A stretch of DNA of 50,759 nt from Roseospira marina (GCF_014197855.1 NZ_JACIGJ010000020.1:1-50759), one strand, 5' to 3'. Counted from the stretch's first letter, positions 18,112 through 28,264 are shown. The notes: generated by a model not told the origin, from the sequence alone. Program-made: numbers and translations.

Positions 18112-20115
18112 ATGCTGAAGTCCATGCGCATCGGTCCCAAGCTGTATGGCGGATTCGGGATCATCCTGGTGCTGCTTCTCGGTCTGGGCATCGCCGCGTC
18201 GATCCAAGTGTCCAGCGTCGGCAGCATCTTCACCACCTACCGGGATTTAGCCCGGTCCGCGAACGAGGTCGGACGTGTTCAGGCCAACCTCCTGATGGGG
18301 CGGATGGGCGTCATGGACTTCATCAACAACGGCAACCAGCTCGCCATCGCGCAGGTCAAGACCCGCCTGGACGCGACCGAAGAGTTCATCGGCACGGCCG
18401 AGGCCCTGACCAACGACACCGAAGGCGTCACGATTCTGCAGAATATGCGCGCGAACATCCGGGACTACCGCACCGCTTTCGACCGGGTTACGGCGCTTCA
18501 GGCGCGGATCGACGCGCTCACCGACACGATAAACACCACCGGGCCCGACATCGAGCGCACCCTGTCGGACATCATGCGCGCGGCCGATCAGGATGGCGAG
18601 GCTCATATCGCCTATCTGGCCGGCCTCGCGACCCGCGACCTGATGGCGACGCGCCTTTACGCGCGAACCTTCCGCGAGACCGGCGACGCGGCGGAAGCGG
18701 ACCGGGCCCGGCGCAGTCTGACCGAGTTAGACCAGTCCCTGGCGACCCTGACTGCGGACCTGACGGATCCACGGCGACGCGATCTCGCCGACGCGGCCGT
18801 CCAAGGTGCGCGAACGCTGGCTCAGGCCATTGGCGAGCTGATGACCGCCGCCGACCAACGCAACACAATCATCGCGGATACGCTGGGCGTCATCGGGCCG
18901 TCCCTGGCCGAGCATATCGAGGACTTCAAGCTGGCGATCAAACGCCAGCAGGACGAGCTTGGCTCCCAGGCCGCCGCGACCATTCGCGAAACCATCGTCA
19001 CGACGATAGCGGTGGCGGCCATCGCCCTGGCCATCGGCATCACCGCCGCCTGGGCGATCGGATCCGGAATCAGCAAACCGATCCAGGCCATGACCGGCGC
19101 GATGCAGCGCTTGGCCTTAAAAGACTACGCCGTGGAGATCCCGGCCCGGGACAACCGGGACGAAATCGGTGATATGGCCAAGGCAGTCCAGGTCTTCCGG
19201 GACGGCATGCAGCAGGCTGACGCCCTCGCCGCCGAACAGGCCGAAGCCGCGCGCGCCCGGGTGCAGCACGCCGAACGGATCGAGAGTCTCAACCGCGCCT
19301 TCGACCATGGCGTGACGGGTGTGCTGCGGACCGTCGCGACGGCCGCGGCCGAGTTGCAGGAGACCGCCGACAGCATGGCCAGCATCGCGGAGGAAACCAA
19401 CTCCCAAGCCTCGACGGTGGCGACCGCCTCGGAACAGGCCTCCACCAACGTCCAGACGGTCGCGTCGGCCGCGGAGCAGTTATCCTCCTCCATCAGCGAG
19501 ATCGGCCGGCAGGTGCAGCAGTCAAACGACATCGCGCACAAGGCCGCATCCGAGGCGGAGCGCACGAGCCAGACCGTCTCCGGCCTGGCCGACGCCGCGC
19601 AGAAGATCGGCGAGGTGGTCGTCCTGATTACCGGGATCGCCAATCAGACCAACCTTCTGGCCCTCAACGCCACGATCGAGGCCGCGCGAGCGGGCGATGC
19701 CGGCAAGGGCTTTGCGGTCGTCGCCAACGAGGTCAAGAGCCTCGCCACCCAGACCGCCCGCGCGACCGAAGACATCAGCCACCAGATCGAGTCCGTTCAG
19801 TCCGAAACCAAGACCGCCGTCGAAGCCATCGCCTCCATCTTCGAGATCATCAACCAGATCAGCGACGTGGCCGCTGCCATTGCCTCCGCGATGGAGGAAC
19901 AGAACGCGGCGACCCAAGACATCGCCCGCAACATCCAACAAGCCAGCCACGGCACCGCCGAGGTTACGCACACCATCGCCGGGGTGACCGAAGCCGCCCG
20001 CGCCTCCGGTGCCGCCGCGGAGAGCGTGGTGCGGGCCACCGGAACGCTCAATGAACAATCCACGGCCTTGCGGACCATGGTCGAGCAGTTCCTGTCGGAT
20101 GTGCGGACGGCATGA
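18112..20115 (+). CDS. Methyl-accepting chemotaxis protein (first of tandem pair)
   Basis: Transmembrane chemoreceptor of 667 residues. A membrane helix at about 14-35 precedes a long helical periplasmic region of about 260 residues, which by length and helix content resembles the helical bimodular (HBM) type of ligand-binding domain. A second membrane helix lies at about 296-318 and is followed by a HAMP linker (about 319-372). The cytoplasmic signalling domain carries the highly conserved hairpin tip [18 protein letters not shown] (511-528) that contacts CheA and CheW. No C-terminal CheR-binding pentapeptide is seen. I start at the ATG at 18112 (GAGGG upstream; gives the same MLKS start and same length as the paralogue); an ATG at 18100 is also in frame. 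The ligand is unknown. Confidence 0.93.
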   Translation: MLKSMRIGPKLYGGFGIILVLLLGLGIAASIQVSSVGSIFTTYRDLARSANEVGRVQANLLMGRMGVMDFINNGNQLAIAQVKTRLDATEEFIGTAEALTNDTEGVTILQNMRANIRDYRTAFDRVTALQARIDALTDTINTTGPDIERTLSDIMRAADQDGEAHIAYLAGLATRDLMATRLYARTFRETGDAAEADRARRSLTELDQSLATLTADLTDPRRRDLADAAVQGARTLAQAIGELMTAADQRNTIIADTLGVIGPSLAEHIEDFKLAIKRQQDELGSQAAATIRETIVTTIAVAAIALAIGITAAWAIGSGISKPIQAMTGAMQRLALKDYAVEIPARDNRDEIGDMAKAVQVFRDGMQQADALAAEQAEAARARVQHAERIESLNRAFDHGVTGVLRTVATAAAELQETADSMASIAEETNSQASTVATASEQASTNVQTVASAAEQLSSSISEIGRQVQQSNDIAHKAASEAERTSQTVSGLADAAQKIGEVVVLITGIANQTNLLALNATIEAARAGDAGKGFAVVANEVKSLATQTARATEDISHQIESVQSETKTAVEAIASIFEIINQISDVAAAIASAMEEQNAATQDIARNIQQASHGTAEVTHTIAGVTEAARASGAAAESVVRATGTLNEQSTALRTMVEQFLSDVRTA

Positions 20116-20156
20116 CCCCCAGGCCCCGGGTGATCGATCCGGCGCGCCAACCGGAT

Positions 20157-20168
20157 CCCCGCGCGGGG
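20157..20168. repeat. Short perfect palindrome
   Basis: CCCCGCGCGGGG is a 12-base perfect palindrome shortly after the first chemoreceptor gene, inside a longer GC-rich region ending in CCCTTTTG. It may help end transcription but has only a short T-run. Confidence 0.35.
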
Positions 20169-20233
20169 TTGCCAGCAGGCCGGCGCCCTTTTGTATCGAT
20201 TCCAGCCTCTTTTCGTTGTTCAATGGGCGTTGA

Positions 20234-20308
20234 ACACTCCCTGAGTCCGAGGGATTGGAGGGCTCGCATGCTTACCGCATGCGGACCCTCCAGGACCGTC
20301 GGGAGTGT
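20234..20308. repeat. Nested inverted repeats between the two chemoreceptor genes
   Basis: Outer arms ACACTCCC (20234-20241) and GGGAGTGT (20301-20308) enclose inner 15-base arms (20257-20271 and 20277-20291, two mismatched positions) around the loop TTACC. The 303-base gap 20116-20418 holds no gene. This structure lies about 110 bases before the start of the second chemoreceptor and could be a terminator, a leader structure or a protein site. Confidence 0.65.
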
Positions 20309-20418
20309 GTGAGCACAGGCAGGCACATCCGGGAGGGCGCGGGAGTCGCACGCGGGACGGCCAAAACACATAACAAGCCGGACAGGGCGGGCCCCGGCGC
20401 GGATTCACGAGGATGGGC

Positions 20419-22422
20419 ATGCTGAAGTCACTGCGCATCGGACCCAAACTCTTTGGGGGGTTCGGGCTTGTTCTGGTGCTGCTGATCGCGCTGGGGACCA
20501 CGGCCGCGATGGAACTCGCAGGCGTCGGCGATACGTTCGCCCACTACCGCCAACTGGCGCGGTCGGCCAACGAAGTCGGACGAGTCCAGGCGAGCCTGCT
20601 GCTGGGCCGCATGGCGGTGAAGGAGTTCATTATTCGGGGTGACACACTGTCCATCGATGCCGTCCACAACCACATGGAGACCACCGATGCGCTGCTCACG
20701 GTCGCCGAGGACCTGACCACGGAGGCGGAGGCGTATCAGGCGCTGGAGCGGATCCGGGAAGAAGTGGAGACCTACACCCACGCCTTCGACCGCGTCGGGG
20801 AGCTCCAGGACCAACGCCACACCTTGCTGGACGCCTTAATCCGCATCGGTCCGGTCATCGAAGAGGCCCTGACCGAGATCATGCACTCCGCCCATGACAC
20901 CGACGACACCGGCGCGGCCTACAACGCCGGGCTCGTGCTGCGCCAGTACATGGTGGGCCGTCAGTATGCGATCCAGTTCGTGGCGGACAACGATCCCGGT
21001 ACGGCGGCCCTGGCCAAGGACGAACTGACGGCCCTGACTCCGGCGCTCGCCGTTCTGGCCAGCGCGCTGTCGGCCCCGAACCATATCGCCTTGGCCAACG
21101 AAGCCCGCGCCAGCGCCGAGATCTACCAGGACACGTTTCAGGACCTGGTGCGGACCGTCAACGCACGCAACGAGATCATCACCGGCACCCTGGACGTCAT
21201 CGGCCCGACGGCGGCGGCGCACATCGAGGAGTTCAAGGCGGTCGTAAAGACCAAACAGGACATGCTCGGCCCTCAGGCGATGGCGGCCATCCACCAGACC
21301 ATCGTGGTGACCATCACTATCGCTGCGGCAGCGGTGGCTATCGGCGCCGCCGCCGCGTGGCTGATCGGCACGGGAATCACCCGGCCCGTCAAGGCAATGA
21401 CGGCGGCCATGGACCGTCTGGCGCACAAGGACTATGCGGTGGCCATCCCGGCCCAGGACTATAAGGACGAAGTGGGCGACATGGCCAAAGCCGTCGAGAT
21501 CTTCAAGCAGGGCATGCAGAAGGCCGACGCGCTGGCGGAGGAAAACGACAAGGCCATCCGCCGCCGTCAAGCCCATGCCCAACGGATCGAAGAGCTCAAT
21601 CGCGGCTTCGACCACGGTGTCACGGGGGTCTTGCAGACGGTCGCCTCCGCCTCCACCGAACTGCACTCGTCCGCCGAAAGCATGGCGGCGATCGCCGACC
21701 GAACGCGGTCGCGGGCCACAACGGTTTCGGCCGCATCCGAGGAAGCCTCTGCCAACGTGCAGACGATTGCCGCCGCGACCGAACAGCTCAACAGCTCCAT
21801 CGAGGAAATCGGCCGGCAGGTGCACCGCTCCAGCGATGTCGCCCGGCAGGCCGCCGACGAGGCCCAGCGCACCGGCACGATCGTCGCCGGCCTGTCCAAC
21901 ACGGCGGAGAAAATCGGCGAGGTCGTCGGTCTGATTACCGGCATCGCCAACCAGACCAATCTGCTGGCCCTCAACGCGACCATCGAGGCCGCCCGCGCCG
22001 GCGAAACCGGCCGGGGCTTCGCCATCGTCGCCAACGAGGTGAAAACCCTCGCCACGCAGACCGCGAAAGCCACCGACGACATCAGCCGTCAGGTGACCGC
22101 GATCCAAAGCGAAACCACCGCCGCGGTGGCGGCCATCGATTCCGTGTTCAAGATCATTCAGATCATCGACGAGGTCTCCGCCGCCGTCGCCTCCGCCATG
22201 GAGCAGCAGCACGCCGCCACGCAAGAGATCGCCCGCAACATCCAGGAGGCCAGCATCGGCACCAGCATGGTCTCGGAGAATATCGCCGGCGTCACCGAGG
22301 TGGCCAGCGAGGCCGGCACCGCCGCCGACAACGTGCTGGAAGCCACCAGCCTGCTGAACGAGCAGGCCAACAGCCTGCGGAACATGGTCGAGCAGTTCCT
22401 GGCCGACGTCCGCGCGGCCTAA
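20419..22422 (+). CDS. Methyl-accepting chemotaxis protein (second of tandem pair)
   Basis: Paralogue of the preceding gene with exactly the same length (667 residues) and domain order: membrane helix near residues 13-33, long helical periplasmic region, second helix near 296-320, HAMP, and a signalling domain with [19 protein letters not shown]. The N-terminus [16 protein letters not shown] and the C-terminus ([12 protein letters not shown]) are near copies of those of the first gene. The periplasmic domains differ much more, so the two probably sense different ligands after duplication. The ATG at 20419 matches the paralogue and has GAGG upstream; 20413 is an in-frame alternative. It is convergent with the S41 protease gene. 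Confidence 0.93.
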   Translation: MLKSLRIGPKLFGGFGLVLVLLIALGTTAAMELAGVGDTFAHYRQLARSANEVGRVQASLLLGRMAVKEFIIRGDTLSIDAVHNHMETTDALLTVAEDLTTEAEAYQALERIREEVETYTHAFDRVGELQDQRHTLLDALIRIGPVIEEALTEIMHSAHDTDDTGAAYNAGLVLRQYMVGRQYAIQFVADNDPGTAALAKDELTALTPALAVLASALSAPNHIALANEARASAEIYQDTFQDLVRTVNARNEIITGTLDVIGPTAAAHIEEFKAVVKTKQDMLGPQAMAAIHQTIVVTITIAAAAVAIGAAAAWLIGTGITRPVKAMTAAMDRLAHKDYAVAIPAQDYKDEVGDMAKAVEIFKQGMQKADALAEENDKAIRRRQAHAQRIEELNRGFDHGVTGVLQTVASASTELHSSAESMAAIADRTRSRATTVSAASEEASANVQTIAAATEQLNSSIEEIGRQVHRSSDVARQAADEAQRTGTIVAGLSNTAEKIGEVVGLITGIANQTNLLALNATIEAARAGETGRGFAIVANEVKTLATQTAKATDDISRQVTAIQSETTAAVAAIDSVFKIIQIIDEVSAAVASAMEQQHAATQEIARNIQEASIGTSMVSENIAGVTEVASEAGTAADNVLEATSLLNEQANSLRNMVEQFLADVRAA

Positions 22423-22462
22423 CGGCTTGGGGCGGAGGCGACGGGGGCGGCCAGACACCGAC

Positions 22463-22490
22463 GCCGCCGGTCGCGGACACGACCGGCGGC
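22463..22490. terminator. GC-rich hairpin between convergent genes
   Basis: Perfect 11-base arms (GCCGCCGGTCG at 22463-22473 and its complement at 22480-22490) with a 6-base loop lie between the converging chemoreceptor and protease genes. AAAAA follows on the plus strand, so the T-run is on the wrong side for a classical terminator in either direction. It may work as a bidirectional pause or 3'-end stability element. Confidence 0.45.
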
Positions 22491-22528
22491 AAAAAGAGAC
22501 GGCAGATGGAAAGGGGGAGAGCGCGGTC

Positions 22529-24145
22529 TTACCGGGGCGCGGCGTTGGCGCCGACAAGCCCGATGGCGCGCGCGTACAGGCTGGGGTCCTGGAGCAGCCG
22601 GCGGGCGACGGCCTCATCCAGGCCATTCGGCTCGTGATGCTCGGCCGGGCACAGGTTGCGCAGCATACGGCGGCGCTCGATGTCCTCGAACGCTGTATGC
22701 TGCCAGGAGGACAGGCGGCGGGCGATGGGATCGGCGTGGGTGCGCAGATCGTACAGCACGCCCTCCACCACGCCCGGCGCGGTCTGGTTGGCCCGCCCGC
22801 TGGTGCAGGCGACCGGCGGCACACCCAGCCCATGCAGGACATAGCCGGAGGGACTGTGGAAGCGCGACCACGTCAGGGTGATCTCGCCGCCGTTGGGCAA
22901 CTGAACCACCGTCTGCACCGTGCCCTTGCCATAGCTGGTGGTGCCGATGACGACCGCCCGCCCGCCGTCCTGAAGCGCCGCGGCCACGATTTCCGCCGCC
23001 GAGGCCGAATCGCCGTCCATCAGCACCACGATGGGAAGGCCACCGGACACGTCCCCGGCCGAGGCGCTGTAGAACTGGCGGGCCTCCGGATGGCGGCCCC
23101 GGGTCGACACGATGGTACCATGGTCCAGGAACAGATCCGCGACACTCACCGACTGGTCGAGCAGGCCCCCGGGATTGCCGCGCATGTCGAGGATAAGGCC
23201 GCGCACCGCCTCGCCGGCCTGCGCACGCGCGCGCGCAACCTGTACGGCCTTGGCAACCCCTTCGGTCGTGGCCTGATTGAAGCTGGACAGCCGCAAGGTC
23301 GCGATGCCGTCCTCGACGGACAGCTTGACGGTCGGCATGACGATGAGGCCGCGTTCGAGATCCACCTCAAGCACACCGTTGCCCCGCACGACCGAAAGGT
23401 GCACGACGGAGCCGACCGGACCGCGCAGACGCTCCCGCACCCGATCGGTGTCCGGACGGGTGAATGCGACATCGTCGACAGCCAGGATCTGGTCGCCGGC
23501 CAACAGCCCAGCGTCGGCGGCCGGACCGCCTTCCACCACCTCCTCGACCATCACAGCGCCGTCGGCCCGGATGGTGAACAGGATCCCGATCCCACCGAAA
23601 CCATTGCGGCTGCCCCGATTCAGGCGGGCCTCCGCCGCGCCGGCGTACCGCGAGAACGGGTCCAGGCTGGCCAGCGCGGAATCGAACAGGGCGTCATAGA
23701 TGGCCTCGGCATCCGCCGCCGCCAGGGGCGGAGACACGGCACGCGCCGCCTGGATGGCATCGATGCTCAGCCGCGCCCAGTCGCTGCCCCGGTCTTCCTC
23801 CGGCTTGGCAAAGCGCGCCACCCGCCGATCGCCCAGAAACACATCGACCGTATCCGCCGTCGCCTCCACATCCAGGCGCGAATCGAACCGATCCAACCCG
23901 TCGAGTCCCGCGACGACGAACGCGGCCATATCCACCGGCTCAATGTACCGGCTCGACACGGCCACGTAGCCGTGCGTGAACATCGGCTGAGCGCTCGCCC
24001 GGGTAAAGGCCGCCGACACCGCGTGGGACGCGTCGGTCACCGGCATGGAGGCATCGGGCATTGGCCGGCGCGTCGGCGCGCAGCCGACGGCCGTCAGGCC
24101 GACCAGGAGAATCAGCCAGGACAGGACTCGAACAGAACGGTTCAT
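22529..24145 (-). CDS. S41 family peptidase lipoprotein with PDZ domain
   Basis: A 538-residue predicted lipoprotein (lipobox LTAVGC, Cys22) related to C-terminal processing peptidases, acting in the periplasm. A PDZ domain at about 183-255 (GFGGIGILF, GPAADAGLLAGDQILAV) is followed by the S41 core: ATLRLSSFNQATTEGV, LILDMRGNPGGLLDQSV, the nucleophile region MDGDSASAAEI (376-386) and the general-base lysine in SYGKGTVQ (Lys407). The core ends with HGLGVPP. A C-terminal extension of about 95 residues has no clear family. The N-terminal region before the PDZ is longer than in simple CtpA proteins. The ATG at 24145 lacks a strong ribosome site but gives a proper signal peptide. The target is unknown; cell-wall hydrolase control or protein quality control are the usual roles. 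Confidence 0.92.
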   Translation of the reverse strand: MNRSVRVLSWLILLVGLTAVGCAPTRRPMPDASMPVTDASHAVSAAFTRASAQPMFTHGYVAVSSRYIEPVDMAAFVVAGLDGLDRFDSRLDVEATADTVDVFLGDRRVARFAKPEEDRGSDWARLSIDAIQAARAVSPPLAAADAEAIYDALFDSALASLDPFSRYAGAAEARLNRGSRNGFGGIGILFTIRADGAVMVEEVVEGGPAADAGLLAGDQILAVDDVAFTRPDTDRVRERLRGPVGSVVHLSVVRGNGVLEVDLERGLIVMPTVKLSVEDGIATLRLSSFNQATTEGVAKAVQVARARAQAGEAVRGLILDMRGNPGGLLDQSVSVADLFLDHGTIVSTRGRHPEARQFYSASAGDVSGGLPIVVLMDGDSASAAEIVAAALQDGGRAVVIGTTSYGKGTVQTVVQLPNGGEITLTWSRFHSPSGYVLHGLGVPPVACTSGRANQTAPGVVEGVLYDLRTHADPIARRLSSWQHTAFEDIERRRMLRNLCPAEHHEPNGLDEAVARRLLQDPSLYARAIGLVGANAAPR

Positions 24146-24346
24146 GGACGCACGCGGTTCTAGGACGGAGAGGACAGCGACTCGTCCAGACTGTATGCGA
24201 AAAGGGTTGTGAAATCACTAGGGCGAAGTCACACAACCACTCGAAAGAACTCGGTGTTTCACATTCATTAGGATCGCCCCCGGTCGATCACATCGGCTCA
24301 GGGGCGGATCCCGGGGCATCGCGGCCCGCAGGCGGCGCCGTCCGGC

Positions 24347-25279
24347 TCAGAATCGCAGCCGCAGGCCGATCGACATGCCGTGATCGCCTTCGGGCCCCGC
24401 CTTGCCGCTCGTGCTCCCGAGTCCGGTGCCGACCCCCAGGGCGCTGCCGTGGTCCATCGGACCATCGGTGTCCTGCCCCGTATACCGGTAGGCGAAATCC
24501 AAGCTCAGGCCGTCGCCGAGAGCCACGTTGGACCCGGCGGTCGCCCCCCAGGTCACGCCCGCACCGGTCATCGGCTGCACGGTGACGGAACCGCCCGTCC
24601 GGTCCCGCGTCAGGCCCTTCGGCGTATTCGCGTAACCGAGCGCGAGATTGGCGCCCACGAAGGGCCGCATGGCACCGAGGTCGACTCCGGTCGCCGCCGT
24701 GAGATCCACGAGCGCGGACAGACTGCCGACCGCCCGCTCCGTCCCCAGGGAGGCGGCGCTCGGGGCCGCCGCCGTGGCACTGGACACGCCGAACCCCGCG
24801 CCGGCCGGACGCAGCCCAGGCTCGAACCCGACTCCAGCCCCCAGGCTCAACCAGCCATCGACTCCGTACCGCACGCCGACCGTCACCGCCCCCGGGGCCT
24901 GATCCAGGCCACCGCCCCGGCTCAGACACCGGACGAGAGGGCGTTCGCCGGCGCCCAACCCCAGGCACGGCGCATTGGTGCCGGCCGGTATGCCTGTCGC
25001 GGTCGGGGCGGCGTTGAAGCCGGACACGAGGCTCAGCCCTTCCGGCGCGGCGTCCTGCGCGGACGCCCCAGGCATCGGCGCCAAGGCAGCCATCACCAGC
25101 CCGACCATGAGTGCTGTCGCGTGCAACCGCCCTTCGCGATTCGGGCCACGATTCGGGGCCGCGAACCGAGCGTATGACGGCGGCACCGCATCGATTCGTG
25201 TCGATGCGGTCGCCGTGCGGCCAATCGGACCGTCGAACCGGCCTTTCTGTCTGACGGACCCAGTGTGCATGGCGGTCAT
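24347..25279 (-). CDS. Predicted outer-membrane beta-barrel protein
   Basis: I do not recognise a specific family. The mature part is Gly/Ala-rich with alternating hydrophobic strands ([43 protein letters not shown]) and ends in GLRLRF, a terminal aromatic residue typical of proteins inserted in the outer membrane by the BAM machinery. A signal-like segment ([14 protein letters not shown]) is followed by GASAQD, a likely signal peptidase I site. The true start is uncertain: the ATG at 25279 gives a long Arg-rich leader, while a TTG at 25126 or ATG at 25108 would give a normal signal peptide. Weak ribosome sites leave this open. Role could be a small opacity-type surface protein. Confidence 0.65.
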   Translation of the reverse strand: MTAMHTGSVRQKGRFDGPIGRTATASTRIDAVPPSYARFAAPNRGPNREGRLHATALMVGLVMAALAPMPGASAQDAAPEGLSLVSGFNAAPTATGIPAGTNAPCLGLGAGERPLVRCLSRGGGLDQAPGAVTVGVRYGVDGWLSLGAGVGFEPGLRPAGAGFGVSSATAAAPSAASLGTERAVGSLSALVDLTAATGVDLGAMRPFVGANLALGYANTPKGLTRDRTGGSVTVQPMTGAGVTWGATAGSNVALGDGLSLDFAYRYTGQDTDGPMDHGSALGVGTGLGSTSGKAGPEGDHGMSIGLRLRF

Positions 25280-25486
25280 TCCGCAGGGTTGTCGCGTCGC
25301 CCCAGGCGTGCGACCGGAACACGACGGCTCCGCCGTGCTCGAACCAGAGTATAGAATGGCGACGGGCGGCCCTCAACACAAGGACACGGCGGGGGCTATC
25401 CGCACGCGACGCGGCAGGTCCGCGCTCCGTGCCCGGCGGCGCCCATGCGGCCCGTGCGCCCACACGAAAAAGGCCGTGTGATCCTC

Positions 25487-25522
25487 GGCGTGTCCACGTG
25501 AGCGTGCCCCAAAGGACACGCC
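25487..25522. repeat. Perfect 9-bp inverted repeat upstream of rpmE
   Basis: GGCGTGTCC (25487-25495) and GGACACGCC (25514-25522) pair around an 18-base loop. A smaller CACACG/CGTGTG pair (25461-25480) lies just before. Both are upstream of the rpmE promoter candidate. The 323-base gap 25280-25602 has no gene. Confidence 0.5.
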
Positions 25523-25545
25523 AAGGGACCACCCCTGTGGCACCC

Positions 25546-25574
25546 TTGCGTCCCTGCGGCGAGGTGGATATAAG
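25546..25574 (+). promoter_or_regulatory. Sigma70-type promoter of rpmE
   Basis: TTGCGT (25546-25551) and TATAAG (25569-25574) are spaced by 17 bases. The start of transcription would be near 25581, about 20 bases before the ribosome site AGGAGA and the rpmE ATG at 25603. Confidence 0.5.
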
Positions 25575-25602
25575 GGCGCCTTCTTGCGCAGGAGAGCTGA
25601 TC

Positions 25603-25821
25603 ATGAAAGCCGACATTCATCCCGAGTACAAGGACATCACGGTCATCATGACCGATGGGTCCGAGTTCACGACCCGATCCACCTATAGCGGTGGCGACAC
25701 CATTCGCCTCGACATTGATCCGAAGAGCCATCCGGCCTGGACCGGCGTGCAGCGCCTGGTCGACACCGGCGGCCAGGTCGCGAAGTTCAACAAGCGCTTC
25801 GCCGGCTTCGGCATCAAGTAG
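25603..25821 (+). CDS. rpmE: 50S ribosomal protein L31
   Basis: A 72-residue ribosomal protein that bridges the large and small subunits. The start [19 protein letters not shown], then [17 protein letters not shown] and SHPAWTG, is the alphaproteobacterial L31 pattern. It contains no cysteine, so it is the zinc-free (C-minus) form, which is usual in this class. AGGAGA stands 7 bases before the ATG. It has its own promoter candidate and is not obviously in an operon with neighbours. Confidence 0.97.
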   Translation: MKADIHPEYKDITVIMTDGSEFTTRSTYSGGDTIRLDIDPKSHPAWTGVQRLVDTGGQVAKFNKRFAGFGIK

Positions 25822-25969
25822 GACCGCGCGGCCCGACGGCCGCGCTCCTGTCCTGCGCTCGCACCCCGCCGTTCGCGCCCACCGCCGTGGGCGCCGGCGG
25901 GTTTGCGTGCGTCTGGGGCCGATCGCTTGCGACCCACGTACCAACGTACCGAAACGAAAGGATCACCCC

Positions 25970-26170
25970 ATGGCCGAACCGACCACGGTGACCATCGACG
26001 GCACCGAATACGCCCTCGACTCCCTCAGCGACACGGCGCGGAAGCTGATCGACGCGCTGCGCACGGCGGACATGGAAATCGCCCGCACCCAGGCGCAGGT
26101 GTCCATGTTCCAGGTTGCCCGCAGCAGCTATGCCAACGCACTGAAGGCGGAGCTCGACGGCACGGCCTGA
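25970..26170 (+). CDS. Small DUF6447-like protein
   Basis: A 66-residue cytoplasmic protein. It starts with a short strand TVTIDGTEYALDSLSD and continues as one long amphipathic helix (IDALRTADMEIARTQAQ, then FQVARSSYANALKAEL). This resembles the DUF6447 family of small proteins of unknown function, based on memory of the family pattern rather than a search. AAAGGA lies 8 bases before the ATG at 25970. Upstream is rpmE; the gene is convergent with the hydroxyacid dehydrogenase. Confidence 0.75.
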   Translation: MAEPTTVTIDGTEYALDSLSDTARKLIDALRTADMEIARTQAQVSMFQVARSSYANALKAELDGTA

Positions 26171-26203
26171 CCGGCCGCCGTCGAGCGCCGTTCCCTGCCC
26201 TCG

Positions 26204-27175
26204 TTAGACCACCCGATCGCCGGGGGCCTCGCCGCGCAAAAGCACCGCGTCCAGGTTATCGAGCGCCCGGAAGCCCATGGCGTTGCGGGTTTCGATGGTG
26301 GCACTGCCCAGATGCGGCAGCAGGAAGGTGTTGGGCTGATCCCGGTAGCCCGGGTGCACGTTCGGCTCGCCCGTGAACACGTCCAGCCCGGCGGCGGCGA
26401 GTTGCCCGCTTTTCAGCGCAGCGATCACGGCCTCGTCGTCGACCACCGTGCCACGCGCCGTGTTGACCAGCACGGCCCCCTTCGGCAGCAGCGCCAGCCG
26501 TTCCGCGTTCATCAGCTTCGTCGTCTCCGGCGTCGCCGGACAATGCAAACTGACAAAGTCGCAGTGCGGCAACAGGTCTTCGACGGTCGCGTGGTAGATC
26601 GCGTCGCCCACCACGGCGGTGTCGAGCTTCTTGCTGTCCTGGTAGTGGATCGTCATATCGAAGGCGCGCGCCCGCTTTGCCACGGCGCGACCGATACGCC
26701 CCATGCCGATGATGCCGAGCCGCTTGCCGGTCACCTGCACGCCCATCATCTGGGTCGGCGCCCAGCCGATCCACTCCCCGGCCCGCATCATGGCCTCGCC
26801 CTCGCCGGCCCGGCGCGCCGCGCCCAGCATGCACAGCATCGCGATGTCGGCCGTGGCGTCGGTCAGCACGTCCGGCGTGTTGGTCACGATCAGGCCGCGC
26901 GCGCGCGCGGCGTCCAAGTCGATGTGGTCGAACCCGACCGAGAAGGTGGCGATAACCCGCACACAGTCCGGCAGAGCCTGGATCACCTCGGCGGTCACCG
27001 CGTTGCCGGGCGCCACCAGCAGACCATCGGCCCCGTCGGCATGCGCGACCAGCGCCTCGCCGCCCAGGGCGGGCGTGTCCACGGGCGCCGCGCGCACGTC
27101 ATAGTCCCGGGCCGCGCGGGCCTCGACATCGTCCGGGAGCGTGCGCGCCAGCGCCAGCACGGGTTTCGCGGTCAT
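26204..27175 (-). CDS. D-2-hydroxyacid dehydrogenase, glyoxylate/hydroxypyruvate reductase type
   Basis: A 323-residue NAD(P)-dependent oxidoreductase. The substrate domain has the conserved FSVGFDHID, and the nucleotide domain has LGIIGMGRIGRAVAKRA. The catalytic triad is represented by Arg in NTARGTVVDDEA, a Glu in the GEPNVHPGY segment and His in LLPHLGSATIETR. The sequence is closest in pattern to GRHPR-like enzymes that reduce glyoxylate or hydroxypyruvate in the cytoplasm. AAGGAGGAG lies just before the ATG at 27175. It is divergent from a hydroxyisobutyrate-dehydrogenase-type gene; the two could act on related 2- and 3-carbon acids, but this is inference. Confidence 0.93.
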   Translation of the reverse strand: MTAKPVLALARTLPDDVEARAARDYDVRAAPVDTPALGGEALVAHADGADGLLVAPGNAVTAEVIQALPDCVRVIATFSVGFDHIDLDAARARGLIVTNTPDVLTDATADIAMLCMLGAARRAGEGEAMMRAGEWIGWAPTQMMGVQVTGKRLGIIGMGRIGRAVAKRARAFDMTIHYQDSKKLDTAVVGDAIYHATVEDLLPHCDFVSLHCPATPETTKLMNAERLALLPKGAVLVNTARGTVVDDEAVIAALKSGQLAAAGLDVFTGEPNVHPGYRDQPNTFLLPHLGSATIETRNAMGFRALDNLDAVLLRGEAPGDRVV

Positions 27176-27281
27176 AATCTCCTCCTTATACTCTCGGGCA
27201 TCTTGATCTTATAGGCATCGCGGCGACCATCATGGCGACCGGTACGCCGCGCGCAACACACGTTTGGGGACGAGGTTCAGC

Positions 27282-28196
27282 ATGCAACACGGGATCGTGA
27301 CGGTTACCCCCGGCACCACAGCGGTCGGCTTCATCGGCCTGGGCATTATGGGCCGCAGCATGGCGGTCCATATCCAGGCGGCCGGCTACCCCCTGCATGT
27401 CTTCACCCGGACCCGGGACAAGGCCGCCCCGGTGCTGGCGGCGGGCGCCACGTGGCACGACGATCCGGCGGCCCTGGCGGCCGCCTGCGATGTGATTGTC
27501 ACGATGGTGGGCTATCCCGCCGATGTGGAGGCGGTCTATTTCGGGCCGGAGGGCGCGCCCGAACAGGGCATTCTCGCCAACCTGAAGCCCGGAGCCGTGG
27601 CCATCGACATGACCACCTCCTCCCCCAGCCTTGCCGAGCGGATCGCGGAGGCGGCGCGCACGCGCGGCGCCTATGCGCTCGACGCCCCGGTCTCCGGCGG
27701 GGACGTGGGCGCACAGAACGCCACCCTGGCCATCATGGTCGGCGGGGACGCGGCGGCCTTCGACGCCGTGCGGCCCCTGTTCGAGCAGATGGGCAAGGGA
27801 ATCGCCCGGCTCGGGCCGGCGGGAGCCGGACAGCACACCAAGATGGTCAACCAGACGGTCATCGCCAGCACCATCCTCGGCGTCGCCGAGGGGCTGGCCT
27901 ACGGCAAGGCGGCGGGCCTGGACCTGGACCAGGTTCTGGAGGTCATCGGCGGCGGCGCGGCCGGCGGGTTCCAGTTGAACGTGCTGGGCAAGCGCATGGC
28001 CGAGGGCGATTTCGCCCCCGGATTCTATGTGCATCACTTCATCAAGGACATGGGCATCGCCGGAGCGGAAGCCGAGCGCATGGCCCTGGATCTGGAGAGC
28101 TTGACCCTGGCGCGGACGCTGTTCGAACGCTTCGCCGCCGAGGGCGGGCGCGAGGACGGCACGCAGGGAATCTATAAAATGATCGCTGCAAAATGA
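27282..28196 (+). CDS. 3-hydroxyisobutyrate dehydrogenase family NAD(P)-dependent oxidoreductase
   Basis: A 304-residue beta-hydroxyacid dehydrogenase. The cofactor motif is VGFIGLGIMGRSMA, the substrate motif is APVSGGDVGAQNATL, and the catalytic lysine is in GAGQHTKMVNQ. The family includes 3-hydroxyisobutyrate dehydrogenase and tartronate semialdehyde reductase; its position next to a glyoxylate/hydroxypyruvate reductase type gene slightly favours the second (inference). It differs clearly from the two copies at 33.5 and 34.4 kb. GAGG about 7 bases before the ATG at 27282 supports this start over an in-frame TTG at 27264. Confidence 0.92.
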   Translation: MQHGIVTVTPGTTAVGFIGLGIMGRSMAVHIQAAGYPLHVFTRTRDKAAPVLAAGATWHDDPAALAAACDVIVTMVGYPADVEAVYFGPEGAPEQGILANLKPGAVAIDMTTSSPSLAERIAEAARTRGAYALDAPVSGGDVGAQNATLAIMVGGDAAAFDAVRPLFEQMGKGIARLGPAGAGQHTKMVNQTVIASTILGVAEGLAYGKAAGLDLDQVLEVIGGGAAGGFQLNVLGKRMAEGDFAPGFYVHHFIKDMGIAGAEAERMALDLESLTLARTLFERFAAEGGREDGTQGIYKMIAAK

Positions 28197-28264
28197 TCGC
28201 CGCGAACTGACGGCAAAGACGCGGGACCGGATCAAAACGACAAAATAATGGGGAGGAAGCGTCC

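Noticed and set aside
22427-24163. 578-codon plus-strand frame
   Set aside because: Antisense to the S41 protease with intact catalytic motifs; no ribosome site or protein signature.
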